The translations under genes were made by a program, and so were the position numbers. DNA of 64,000 nucleotides from JANYCO01 sp035535995 (lineage in GTDB: Bacteria; Bacteroidota; Bacteroidia; Cytophagales; Cytophagaceae), in assembly GCA_035535995.1 (NCBI GenBank), contig DATLOZ010000027.1:1-64000 (forward strand), in the 5' to 3' direction. The notes below the pieces were generated by a model. That model was not told where the DNA came from. It made no database searches and saw only the letters and a program-made list of their open reading frames with translations. This document shows, in pieces, positions 9,561-19,100 of the stretch (positions are counted from its first letter, which is position 1; every line of letters starts with the position of its first letter).

Positions 9561-9732
9561 GAGCAGAAAAGACTATAGAAGAAAAAGTGATTTTGGCGAT
9601 TTTTACGATCATTTTTAATTCGGATTCCGCGATTTGTTAATCACGGGCAATGAGCGGAGGAAGAATATTTTTTGAACATTATGAGGATTGGCAGGGAGGT
9701 AAGAGGTTTCCGGAACTGTCTACTCATATTGG

Positions 9733-9761
9733 GGCGCGATCCAGGATCGCGCCTTTTTTTT
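9733..9761 (+). terminator. Strong rho-independent terminator
   Basis: A 9-bp GC-rich stem (9733-9741 ggcgcgatc with 9745-9753 gatcgcgcc) has a CAG loop and is followed by eight T. It lies about 170 bp after the receiver stop; the 9561-9732 stretch has no credible protein frame, so it is either a long 3' UTR or a small RNA. Confidence 0.85.
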
Positions 9762-9843
9762 GATCAGGATTTTAGAATTGCAGAACTAACAGGATGGCTA
9801 TCGCTCGCATCTACGCAACGATCACCGGTGAGGCGTCCTGGGA

Positions 9844-10836
9844 TCAGAACGGCAGAGAAATCGATTCTGGTTCGATTAATGCATCGCTGTAGTCATTCAA
9901 CAAAAAACTAATCGGCGCGTTAGGAAATACTACGATCTCACTCATCGGAATGCCCCATGGTTTCCAATAGTTGGCCAATACTTGTCCAAACATTTCATCT
10001 TCCCAAGGGTCATACAAATTTTGTTTGTTCAATCCGCTGAATGGAACAGCTTCTACAAAAACTTTTTCTTCGTTTACATGCACTACAAATTCAGGATACC
10101 ATTTCAGTAAATAATTGGAATAAATAAATCTTCCGCAAAGTTCTTCAAACTGGATAGGGTGCAATATTTTTTCGCCAATCTTTTTCAGTAGCTCCTGATG
10201 AAAAATACTGTTCTCTCCATTGTCCTGCAGACAAGCTACAATACCGAAGTCGTGCATGCCTAAGGAAAAATTCAGATTGTTTGTCTCGTCTTTGTAATTA
10301 AAAACATCTTTGGAATATTTCACACGCACCACTTCAATGCTCCGGGGCGCTTTTTTAAACTCCATGGGTGTCGTCAACGATTGAAGCATCAGATGGAGAT
10401 TTCGAAAACGATTTTCAAGATAAGGGGAAAGAGAAAAACGCTCGCCGCGTATGCTTTGCGTATTCAGCGCAATGCGAAGGTCGTGGTAAAGAACACCATA
10501 CACAAGTTTTCCCATCCAGAGAAATAATTTATGCTTTGGAAGTTCTTTTACTGCTTCGTAGCCTATGGAGAAGGCTTGTTCTATTTCTTTTTCCAATGGA
10601 TTGATGTATTGCTCGATCACCCGCGCAGCACAAGGGATCCTTAGGTCTTTATACTTCACAATATTTCCATCGCCGAGCATGGTAAAAGTTTTTTCTCTCA
10701 ACGAATAACGGTCGAGGATCCATTCGGGGAAAACAGAAAGCTGTTCCTTTTCAGAATGGATGGGCTGCCCGGTGAGAAAACAAAGTTCAGGATTAAGATC
10801 CAGAGGTTTGAAAGGATTGTATAAAGAAATTGCCAT
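9844..10836 (-). CDS. Hypothetical protein, 330 aa
   Basis: Not recognised. A soluble 330-residue protein beginning MAISLYNPFKPLDL, then a CFLTGQPI turn. It has no signal peptide or membrane segment. The composition is ordinary, with alternating helical (YINPLEKEIEQAFSIGYEA) and strand-like segments and a conserved-looking EVVRVKYSKD stretch, so it reads as a real gene. The ATG at 10836 is well placed. Upstream is the nested palindrome 10856-10961 and then a DUF983 gene on the same strand. No function can be assigned. Confidence 0.75.
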   Translation of the reverse strand: MAISLYNPFKPLDLNPELCFLTGQPIHSEKEQLSVFPEWILDRYSLREKTFTMLGDGNIVKYKDLRIPCAARVIEQYINPLEKEIEQAFSIGYEAVKELPKHKLFLWMGKLVYGVLYHDLRIALNTQSIRGERFSLSPYLENRFRNLHLMLQSLTTPMEFKKAPRSIEVVRVKYSKDVFNYKDETNNLNFSLGMHDFGIVACLQDNGENSIFHQELLKKIGEKILHPIQFEELCGRFIYSNYLLKWYPEFVVHVNEEKVFVEAVPFSGLNKQNLYDPWEDEMFGQVLANYWKPWGIPMSEIVVFPNAPISFLLNDYSDALIEPESISLPF

Positions 10837-10855
10837 AAGGCAAAGATAAAAAAAA

Positions 10856-10961
10856 GTACTGAGTCTTGGGTTTTTAGTCTTGAGTCTTCTGTCGCTATTA
10901 CGTTTGTGCAGAACTTCATAGCGCAGAATATACTCAAGACTAAAAACTCATGACTCATTAC
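10856..10961. repeat. Nested palindromic repeat (GTTTTTAGTCTTGAGT family)
   Basis: The left arm 10856-10885 and right arm 10932-10961 are inverted copies (about 27 of 30 identical; shared core gtttttagtcttgagt). The 46-nt interior folds again as ctgtcgctat against atagcgcag. It lies between the DUF983 stop and the start of the 330-residue hypothetical gene. Confidence 0.75.
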
Positions 10962-10964
10962 TCA

Positions 10965-11312
10965 TTAGCTATTCGGAAAGATATAAAGCCAGATAAGCCT
11001 GGAAAACCGGAAGTTAAAGGGCGACAGCACCAGGATCACGCCTACGATGATCCAGAGATTGATAAAATCAAATGCTGCGAAACCTGCGAGCAGACAAGCG
11101 ACGTAGGTGAAGAAAATTTCCAGTATTGCCAATCCATAACTTACATACATAGAACCCCAGTAAAACCCAGGCTCTTTGGTAAAGTTGAGATGACAAACCG
11201 GACATTCTTTATTCATTACTTCCGCACGGAAACTAAACAAGTTGGAATTTGGGAATGCTTTTCCCTGGTGACACCTGGGGCATTCGTTTCGTGCAATATG
11301 AGCGAGTATCAT
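10965..11312 (-). CDS. DUF983 membrane protein with zinc-ribbon N-terminus
   Basis: A 115-residue protein. It has two CPxC pairs (CPRCHQG near 11 and CPVCH near 37) that form a likely zinc ribbon. After them come the GFYWGSMYVSYGL motif and two hydrophobic helices (about 58-80 and 83-108). This is the layout of the DUF983 family, which is widespread in Bacteroidota and alphaproteobacteria; its molecular function is not established. The zinc-ribbon part is expected in the cytosol and the helices in the inner membrane. No operon partner is evident: the next gene on this strand is separated by the palindrome at 10856-10961. Confidence 0.85.
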   Translation of the reverse strand: MILAHIARNECPRCHQGKAFPNSNLFSFRAEVMNKECPVCHLNFTKEPGFYWGSMYVSYGLAILEIFFTYVACLLAGFAAFDFINLWIIVGVILVLSPFNFRFSRLIWLYIFPNS

Positions 11313-11415
11313 AGTCGTAGAAGATTTATTTTACATTGTAAAGATAGCTCCCGGCTTTTTCAGAAAGAAGGTTTTTAAAGTCATCGTATAGGACTTTTCG
11401 GACAAAAGTATTAAT

Positions 11416-11457
11416 TTGTCTGAACCTTGATTCTCTGGATTAGAAGATTTACTTGAT
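11416..11457. repeat. Single arm of the TTGTCTGAACCTTGATT repeat
   Basis: It begins ttgtctgaaccttgatt and continues ggattagaagatttact. This closely matches the arms of the palindromes at 34075-34255 and 55456-55601. No matching inverted arm follows within about 150 bp, so this is a solo arm in the 289-bp gap between the DUF983 and AraC genes, which otherwise shows nothing recognisable. Confidence 0.7.
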
Positions 11458-11601
11458 TCTTATTTTCATGATTTTATTATCTGGAAAACAAGAATTGTTC
11501 AGAAGGAATCAGGTGCAGATTCTGCACATGACAAAAAACTATATTTCTATCATATCATGTTCATCACTCTATCAGCGTAATCACAGTTCAGACAAAACAT
11601 T

Positions 11602-12510
11602 ATGAGCAAAGTCCCCATCTACGGCATCGAAGAGTTTTCGCATGAAAATCATGAGACATATTTTTATGCGAACGAATTGCGCGCGCACCTGGCGAGTCAC
11701 CAGTTTGTAAATGCGCCGCATAAGCATAGTACTTATATTTCCGTTCTTTTCAGTAAAGGAAATGGCGAACATCAAATTGATTTTAACACGTATCCAATTA
11801 AACCTGGAAGTGTATTTCTACTGAGTCCAGGCCAGGTGCATTGCTGGAATCTTTCCAAAGATGTGCAAGGGTTTGTGTTTTTTCATACTAAAGAATTTTA
11901 TGATAATATTTTCCTGAAAAAAAAGATCGACTCGTATCCGTTTTTCTACCTCCGGCAAAATTATCCTTTGATCAATCTGAACGCTGCGCAGCTGAAAAAA
12001 ATAGAACCGCTTTTCGGTGAAATATTTTTAGAGTATAAACAAAAAGAACTATTAAGAGAGACCAAATTAGAAACACTTGTAGACCTTGTCTATATTGAGC
12101 TGGCAAGGGTCTACCAGAATAAATCCGAAGCGAAGGGGCAAAATTCTTCGGCTTATCTGAAAGTTAAACAATTACAAAAACTGATCGACGAATATTTTAA
12201 AGAGAAAAAATTTCCAGCCGATTATTCAGACATGATGCACATGACAACCAGGCACCTGAGCCGCCTGTGTAGCGAAATACTTAATAGATCTACAGGAGAG
12301 TTGATCACGGAAAGGATCCTGATCGAATCCAAACGTTTGTTGATCCAGCAGGATATAACAGTATCGCAGGTAGCAGATGAATTGGGGTACGACGATCATT
12401 CTTATTTTATCAGGATGTTTAAAAAGAACACGGGTATGTCGCCGAAGGAGTTTCAGGCGAGCATATCTTCGCAGGGTGATCTCAAAATTATTTCAAGGAT
12501 CAAAAACTGA
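11602..12510 (+). CDS. AraC family transcriptional regulator
   Basis: A 302-residue regulator. Residues about 10-160 form a cupin-like AraC N-terminal sensor domain (H-K-H near 35, IKPGSVFLLSPGQVHCW). Residues about 190-290 form the paired helix-turn-helix: the first HTH is around MTTRHLSRLCSEI, the linker SKRLLIQQD follows, and the second HTH is VSQVADELGYDDHSYFIRMFKKNTGMSPKEF in short form. Such proteins bind DNA and respond to a small ligand; the ligand is unknown. The gene is convergent with aconitase, with stop codons only about 31 bp apart and no clear hairpin between. No target operon lies adjacent on the same strand. Confidence 0.92.
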   Translation: MSKVPIYGIEEFSHENHETYFYANELRAHLASHQFVNAPHKHSTYISVLFSKGNGEHQIDFNTYPIKPGSVFLLSPGQVHCWNLSKDVQGFVFFHTKEFYDNIFLKKKIDSYPFFYLRQNYPLINLNAAQLKKIEPLFGEIFLEYKQKELLRETKLETLVDLVYIELARVYQNKSEAKGQNSSAYLKVKQLQKLIDEYFKEKKFPADYSDMMHMTTRHLSRLCSEILNRSTGELITERILIESKRLLIQQDITVSQVADELGYDDHSYFIRMFKKNTGMSPKEFQASISSQGDLKIISRIKN

Positions 12511-12541
12511 TTCCGGTTTTTTAAAATTCAAAAGGCTAGCT

Positions 12542-15295
12542 TCAATTTTGTTTAGCGAAAAACTGACGCAACATATATTGCAAGATGCCTCCGTTGCGAT
12601 AGTAATCAATTTCTATCTTGCTATCTAGCCTGCTTATTACATTGAATTTTTTGATTGTTCCGCTTGGATGCGCTGCGACTACGGCCAGCTGCTGAGAGGG
12701 TTCTATAAGATCATTTAGTTCATTGATCGTAAATATTTCAGTACCCTCCAACCCTAATGTTTCACTATTTTGACCTGGTAAAAACTGAAGCGGTAAAACG
12801 CCTGTGCCTACCAAATTACTTCGGTGAATGCGTTCGTAGCTTTCAGCTATTACAGCGCGGATCCCCAGCAAAAATGTTCCTTTCGCTGCCCAGTCGCGGG
12901 ATGAGCCACTACCATATTCTTTTCCTGCCAGGATCAGAAGTGGCGTGTGAGAATCTTTATAAAGCATAGCCGCTTCGTAAACAGACATTTCTTTTTTAGT
13001 AGGGAAATGCGTAGTAAAACCTCCTTCTTTCGAAGCCAGTTTATTTTTAATCCGCACATTGGCAAAGGTACCTCTTACCATTACTTCATCGTTTCCCCTG
13101 CGGGAGCCGTAGGAATTAAATTCTTCCGGAGGAACATTCCGTTCAAGCAAATATTTTCCGGCCGGAGATTCCTTCGTAAACGAACCCGCCGGCGAAATAT
13201 GATCCGTAGTGATGGAATCGCCCAACAGCAGCAGTACCCGGGCATTTGCCAGCGGTTGAATAGGTACAGGCTGTTGCGGAAGATTTACAAAGAAAGGTAC
13301 TTCTTTTACATAAGTTGACTTCGCATCCCATTTATATGCCTTATCCAACGGGGCTTCAAGTTTTTTCCATTGATCATTGCCTTCGAATATTTCTCCATAA
13401 TTTTTTTTGTAATATTCTTTCTTCACTACATGCGCTACTACCTCTTCGATCTCTTCCTTGGAAGGCCAGATCTCTTTAAGGTAAACAGGATTATTATTTT
13501 CATCGGTTCCAAGAGCCTCTTTATTCAGATCAATATCCATCCTTCCGGCAATTGCATATGCTACTACCAGTAAGGGCGACATGAGAAAATTCATTTTTAC
13601 CTGTGGATGAATACGCGCTTCAAAATTCCGGTTGCCGGATAATACCGCTGCGACGATTAGATCATGTTTCGACACCGCTTCTGCAACTGCGTCTGGTAAA
13701 GGCCCCGAGTTGCCGATACAGGAAGTGCATCCATAACCGACCAGGTTAAATTTCATTTCCTCCAGACTGCCTAGTAATCCTGATTCCTGCAAATAATCCG
13801 TTACTACTTTTGAACCAGGAGCAAGGCTTGTTTTGACCCATGGTTTTACTTTCAGTCCTTTTTTCAATGCTTTTTGGGCTATCAGCCCAGCGCCTATCAT
13901 CACATCCGGGTTCGAGGTATTGGTGCAGCTGGTGATCGCTGCAATGACTACAGCGCCATCGCTTAAATGAAATTTTTCATTCTGGTACATTACTTCTACG
14001 GAGCGTAGATCCGTATTTTCTGTTTGAGGGATTTTTGCAGGTTCAATATTGCCACCTTCATTTGCCCAGCGATTCACCTGCCGGTCGGCATGCTGGATAT
14101 ATTTTCGAAAATATTTTTTTTCCAAAAAGGTTGTAACGGTTTCCTTTGCATCCTGCAATAAAATTTTATCCTGAGGTCTGCTAGGCCCGGAGATCGTGGC
14201 GACCACAGTGTTAAGATCAAGCTCTACCAGTTCACTGTAAGTGATCAGTTCCTCTTTTTCTCTCCACAATAAATTTTCCTTCGCATATTGTTCTGTCAGT
14301 TTTACAACTTCTTCCGGGCGGTTTGTCTGATTAAGATATTGAAGTGTTTTATCGTCTATAGGAAAATAGGTGATTGTACATCCAAATTCGGGCGACATGT
14401 TTCCTATCGTGGCGCGGTCGGGAACAGATAAGGAGGCCAGGCCTTCTCCAAACACTTCTACAAATTTACCGACCACCCTGGTTTTGCGAAGCAGCTCGGT
14501 AATGGTCAACACCAGGTCTGTAGCGGTAGTACCGGCGGGTAATTTTCCGGTCAGCTTTAATCCTACGACTTCAGGTACAGCAAAGAACTGCGGCTGCCCA
14601 AGCATGGCTGCTTCCGCTTCAATACCGCCTACTCCGTAGGCTACAATGCCTAACCCATTCACCATAGGCGTATGCGAATCCGTACCCACCAACGAATCAG
14701 GAAAGGCTATTCCATTTCTTTCTACTACACATTTCGATAAATATTCAAGATTGACCTGGTGACATATTCCCATTCCAGGAGGTACTACCGAGAAATTGGC
14801 AAAGGCCGTTTGTGCCCATTTTAAAAACCGGTAGCGCTCGTTGTTACGCTCATACTCTTTTTCTACGTTGAGCGAATAAGCTTCTTTGTTTGCAAAATAA
14901 TCTACCTGCACAGAGTGATCAATAATAAGATCAACAGGGATAAGCGGATTGATGCGTGAAGGATCTTTTCCCTTGCGTACCATTTCTTCACGTAAGGAAG
15001 CTATGTCAACGATCGCGGGCACGCCTGTAAAATCCTGCATGAGCACACGCGCAGGCATAAATGGAATTTCTTTTTCAGAAGGCTTCGGTTGCCAGTTTAG
15101 AATAGTTTCTACATGTTCTTTTGTAATAACGTACCCATCATAATTACGTAAAACATTTTCCAGTAATACACGAATACAAAATGGCAGCTGAGCGATCTTG
15201 TATCCTTTTTCCTGAAGCAATCTTAAACTGTACAAGGATATTTCTTTACCATTTACCTTGAGTACTTTTTTTATTCCCAAATAATCCTGTTCCAT
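12542..15295 (-). CDS. acnA: Aconitate hydratase, AcnA type
   Basis: A 917-residue monomeric aconitase that interconverts citrate and isocitrate in the TCA cycle. The three Fe-S cluster cysteines are in AAITSCTNTS and GYGCTSCIGN. The C-terminal swivel domain has the GSGSSRDWAAKG substrate loop and an SYERIHRSNLVGTGVLPL motif. Length and order fit AcnA/IRP1 rather than AcnB. A longer frame would open at a TTG at 15322, but the ATG at 15295 (MEQDYLGIKKVL) matches the family N-terminus and is preferred. No Shine-Dalgarno is visible, as is usual in this phylum. It stands alone with no TCA-cycle neighbours. Confidence 0.97.
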   Translation of the reverse strand: MEQDYLGIKKVLKVNGKEISLYSLRLLQEKGYKIAQLPFCIRVLLENVLRNYDGYVITKEHVETILNWQPKPSEKEIPFMPARVLMQDFTGVPAIVDIASLREEMVRKGKDPSRINPLIPVDLIIDHSVQVDYFANKEAYSLNVEKEYERNNERYRFLKWAQTAFANFSVVPPGMGICHQVNLEYLSKCVVERNGIAFPDSLVGTDSHTPMVNGLGIVAYGVGGIEAEAAMLGQPQFFAVPEVVGLKLTGKLPAGTTATDLVLTITELLRKTRVVGKFVEVFGEGLASLSVPDRATIGNMSPEFGCTITYFPIDDKTLQYLNQTNRPEEVVKLTEQYAKENLLWREKEELITYSELVELDLNTVVATISGPSRPQDKILLQDAKETVTTFLEKKYFRKYIQHADRQVNRWANEGGNIEPAKIPQTENTDLRSVEVMYQNEKFHLSDGAVVIAAITSCTNTSNPDVMIGAGLIAQKALKKGLKVKPWVKTSLAPGSKVVTDYLQESGLLGSLEEMKFNLVGYGCTSCIGNSGPLPDAVAEAVSKHDLIVAAVLSGNRNFEARIHPQVKMNFLMSPLLVVAYAIAGRMDIDLNKEALGTDENNNPVYLKEIWPSKEEIEEVVAHVVKKEYYKKNYGEIFEGNDQWKKLEAPLDKAYKWDAKSTYVKEVPFFVNLPQQPVPIQPLANARVLLLLGDSITTDHISPAGSFTKESPAGKYLLERNVPPEEFNSYGSRRGNDEVMVRGTFANVRIKNKLASKEGGFTTHFPTKKEMSVYEAAMLYKDSHTPLLILAGKEYGSGSSRDWAAKGTFLLGIRAVIAESYERIHRSNLVGTGVLPLQFLPGQNSETLGLEGTEIFTINELNDLIEPSQQLAVVAAHPSGTIKKFNVISRLDSKIEIDYYRNGGILQYMLRQFFAKQN

Positions 15296-15644
15296 ATAAT
15301 TGATATTTAGTATTATTTGCAATGTCTGTTAAAAGCATAGCACCTGCGCTGCCTTTCGCAATCTTGTTTATTTTCAGTTATAAAATGTTATACGATCAGA
15401 ATTATTCGTTACATCATTCTATACTAAAGTACCGGTTTTGCGCGAAAATAATTTCATTGAATATTCCCGTATGTTATTTTAAAACAACTTAAAAAATTTT
15501 CTTCAAACGGAAGAAAAATAAATAGACCTCTCAGATGCTCCAGACAAGGTTTTAAGCGTTTAAGGATATTTCAAAAAAGTAATTTCTATAAGGGAGTCGA
15601 ATATAGTGTATATTGGGCGTGTTAACCTTTTTATTTTTTGATCT
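15296..15644. other. 349-bp divergent intergenic region
   Basis: AT-rich spacer between aconitase (minus) and the receiver gene (plus). No open frame or strong hairpin is seen. It holds one copy of an 18-bp word, ttattcgttacatcattc, at 15402-15419, which recurs exactly at 21785-21802 in another gap. Confidence 0.5.
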
Positions 15645-16130
15645 ATGAAACATTATGAAATTAATCCTTCTTCTTCAATTCCGATAAATATCCTTCTTGC
15701 GGACGATGACGTCGATGATCGTTTTTTTTTCAATAAAGCATTAAAAACGTTGCCTTTCTATATTCAACTTATGACGATTGAAGATGGAGAAAGGCTCCTG
15801 TCTTATCTTAAAAAAAATCCGACAAAGCTTCCTGATATACTTTTTCTTGATCACAACATGCCAAGAAAAAATGGTTCGGAATGTCTTTCTGAAATAAAAG
15901 CAAATCCCGACCTCAAGAACCTCCCTGTGATCATGTATTCCACTTATTTGCATGATGATGTAGCAGATGTGCTTTATGAAAACGGCGCGCATTTTTATAT
16001 CCGTAAGACCAATCTCCCTGATCTTAAAAAAATACTTTATCATGTGATAACCTTAATAACCGAAAAGAAATTGATCCGGCCATTGAGAGCGCAATTCATG
16101 CTTAACCCTATTGAGGGAACTTTAAACTAG
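15645..16130 (+). CDS. Single-domain response regulator upstream of CheB-CheR kinase
   Basis: A 161-residue receiver-only protein. The acidic cluster is in LLADDDVDDRFFF (about 18-30), the phosphoacceptor Asp is in ILFLDHNMPRKNG (about 69), the Thr/Ser site is in VIMYSTY and the Lys is in FYIRKTN. The DDDVDDR signature is typical of Rcp1-like receivers paired with phytochrome or PAS kinases. The stop is only 7 bp before the start of the CheB-CheR-kinase fusion, so the pair is translationally close and almost certainly co-transcribed. It is the probable phosphate acceptor of that kinase (inference). Confidence 0.94.
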   Translation: MKHYEINPSSSIPINILLADDDVDDRFFFNKALKTLPFYIQLMTIEDGERLLSYLKKNPTKLPDILFLDHNMPRKNGSECLSEIKANPDLKNLPVIMYSTYLHDDVADVLYENGAHFYIRKTNLPDLKKILYHVITLITEKKLIRPLRAQFMLNPIEGTLN

Positions 16131-16137
16131 ATGATCT

Positions 16138-19100
16138 ATGAAAGCAACTACTAAAAACAGGAAGCAGGTCCTGGCCGGGAAAAAAGAAAACCATATTCCG
16201 GTTTTTACGATCGTGGCGATCGGGGCTTCTGTGGGCGGGCTTGAAGCAGTTTCCCAATTGCTTCAAAACTTACCTGTCGATACAGGAATGGCTTTTATTT
16301 ATGTGCAACATCTTAGTCGAGATCATAAAAGCTCCCTGCCTTCTCTTTTATCTGCCAAAACTAAAATGCATGTGCAGGAAATAAAAAACATGGAGCTTAT
16401 GAAACCTGACAACGTATATATAATTCCGCACAACAGAGGAATTAAAGTTACGGATGGGCATATAAAACTAGTTCCTCTCACCACCGGCAGTGCAGCGATC
16501 TCTATCGATGTGCTTTTTTGTTCGCTTGCGGAAACACATAAAGAAAATGTAATAGGAGTGATCCTTTCAGGAAATGCGCACGACGGCACGATCGGGCTAA
16601 AGGCTATTAAAGAAGCCGGTGGGTTGACGTTCGCACAGGATGAGTCTGCACAGGCAGGCAGCATGCCCAGATCAGCTGTGGCCTCCGGAGTAGTTGATTT
16701 TATTTTATCTCCTAAGGAAATAGCCCGGCGTCTGGCAAGCTTTAGCAAACACGGTTTTCTACGATCGAATGCTAAAAGAAAAAAACAGGCGGGTTTTATT
16801 GAAGACACGAACCCTGAGCTGAAAACTATTTTTGAGCTTTTGCATAAACAGACAGGAGTAGATTTTAGTCATTACAAAATCGCTTCTATCAAAAGACGAT
16901 TACATCATAAGATGTTTAAATCAGGAGCAAAGACAATCAAAGAGTATACAAAATTACTACTCCAAAAAAACGACGAGATTGATAATCTTTATAAAGATCT
17001 GCTTATAAATATAACAAGCTTTTTCAGAGATACGGAAACTTTTCAGTACTTAAAAACTTCTCTTCTGCCAAAGCTGCTTAAAAGCAAAACATCTCATGAG
17101 ACGCTCCGGATATGGGTGCCGGCTTGCTCTACCGGAGAAGAAGCATATTCGATCGCGATGCTTATTGCCGAGCTACAAGACTCCCAATCCCATAAAATTC
17201 CCGTTCAGATCTTTGCTACGGACCTGAGCGAACTGGCAATCCGTGATGCACGTATCGGTAAATATTCACAAAGTGATATGATGCCATTGTCGTCAAAACG
17301 GATAAAACGTTTTTTTACTAAAACAGGCGATCACTATCATATTGTGAAATCCCTTCGTGAAATGTGCATTTTTGCCCCCCATAATATTTTACGCGATCCA
17401 CCTTTTTTTCGAATGGATTTTATTAGTTGCCGCAATCTTCTTATTTATTTCGATATAGCAGCCCAGAAAAAGGTGCTTGCCATCTTGCATTTTGCGCTCA
17501 ATGAAGGAAAGTTCATAATGCTTGGGAAATCGGAAAACACAGGGACGGCCTCTCCCTTTTTTACAGAGGTAAATAACAAATATAAGATCTACTCAAGAAA
17601 AAAAAATACAGGGGTCAGGAAAGTACCAAACCTAATTCCACATTTTCCAAGAACAGATATTCCCGAAAAAAAGCTTGTTCCTTATTTCAAAAAAAATACC
17701 CTTCCCGATACTGTAAAATTTGATAATATCATTGATTCGTTTTTGCTCCTGCATTATATGCCTGCTTGTGCAATTATCAATAGGGATCTGGATATTATAC
17801 AGTTCAGAGGCTCCACATCTTTGTACCTGACACATTCTTCAGGAAAAGCCAGTCTGAATATTTTAAAAATGACCCGTCCGGAATGTTCGCTTGAGCTTCG
17901 CAATGCAATTTATACAGCTATTAAAACAAAACAACCCGTTAGAAAGGCAGATATTGAAATAAAGATTGATGCAAAATACCGGAAAATATCCCTGGAAGTA
18001 AATCCACTTAATATTGAATGGGAAGAACCATTACTGCTGATCGTTTTCGCTATCCAGGAACAGGAAGAAATGCAAACAGAAAACGGCAGTCATAAAAACA
18101 ACACGCAAAAAGACAGGAAAATTAAAAAGCTAACGGAAGGATTGAAAAATGCACGCACTGAAATATTTTCCGTCATTGAGCTACAGGAAAGAGCCTACGA
18201 AGAACTACAGGCTGCCAACGAAGAAATTGTTTCTACAAATGAAGAATTCCAGACGCTGAACGAAGAATTGGAAACATCGAAGGAAGAGATCGAAGCTACT
18301 AACGAAGAACTTATTTCTACCAATCATGAGCTTAAGATGCACAATGAACTACTCGCGGAGTCTTATGACTATTCGCAAACGATCATTGAAACCATCCACG
18401 AGCCAATGATCATACTGGATAAAAATTTACATGTAAAATCTGCCAACAATTCCTTTTATAAAAAATTTCTGGTAACCAAGAAAGAAACCGAAGGAAGTCT
18501 TTTTTTTGAACTGGGAAACAAGCAATGGAATATTCCAAAGTTGCGCGAGATGCTTGAAAATATTTTTTCCAAAAATTCGTCTTTTGAAAATTTTGAGGTT
18601 ACTCATATGTTTCCAGGAATAGGAGAAAAAATAATGTTATTGAATGCTAGCCGCATCATTCAAAAAACCCATCGTGAAAAACTCATCCTGCTGGCAATTG
18701 AAGACATTACAGAACGGATGCATTATTACATACAGGAGAAAAAGCTTTTAAAGAAAGATATTCGTATTCATGAAGCAAATAAAATTGAACTGGAAAAAGC
18801 GGTTATGCTTCAGACAAAACAATTCAATGAAAAGAACATTGAACTCGAAAATGCCAATAAAGATCTGACTTCCTTCACTTATATATCCAGCCATGACTTA
18901 CAGGAACCACTGCGCAAGATCCAGAATTTTGTAAGCTGCCTGCTGGAGGAAGAGAATCAAAATTTGTCTAACGATGGGAAAAAATATTTACAAAAAACCT
19001 ATCAAACAGCCAACAGGATGCAAGCCCTTATAGAAGATCTATTAATATATTCCGGTACGAAAAACATAGACCGGAAATTTGAAAAAACGGATCTTACGGT

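Noticed and set aside
12542..15322. Aconitase start at TTG 15322
   Set aside because: The ATG at 15295 matches the family N-terminus; the nine added residues do not.
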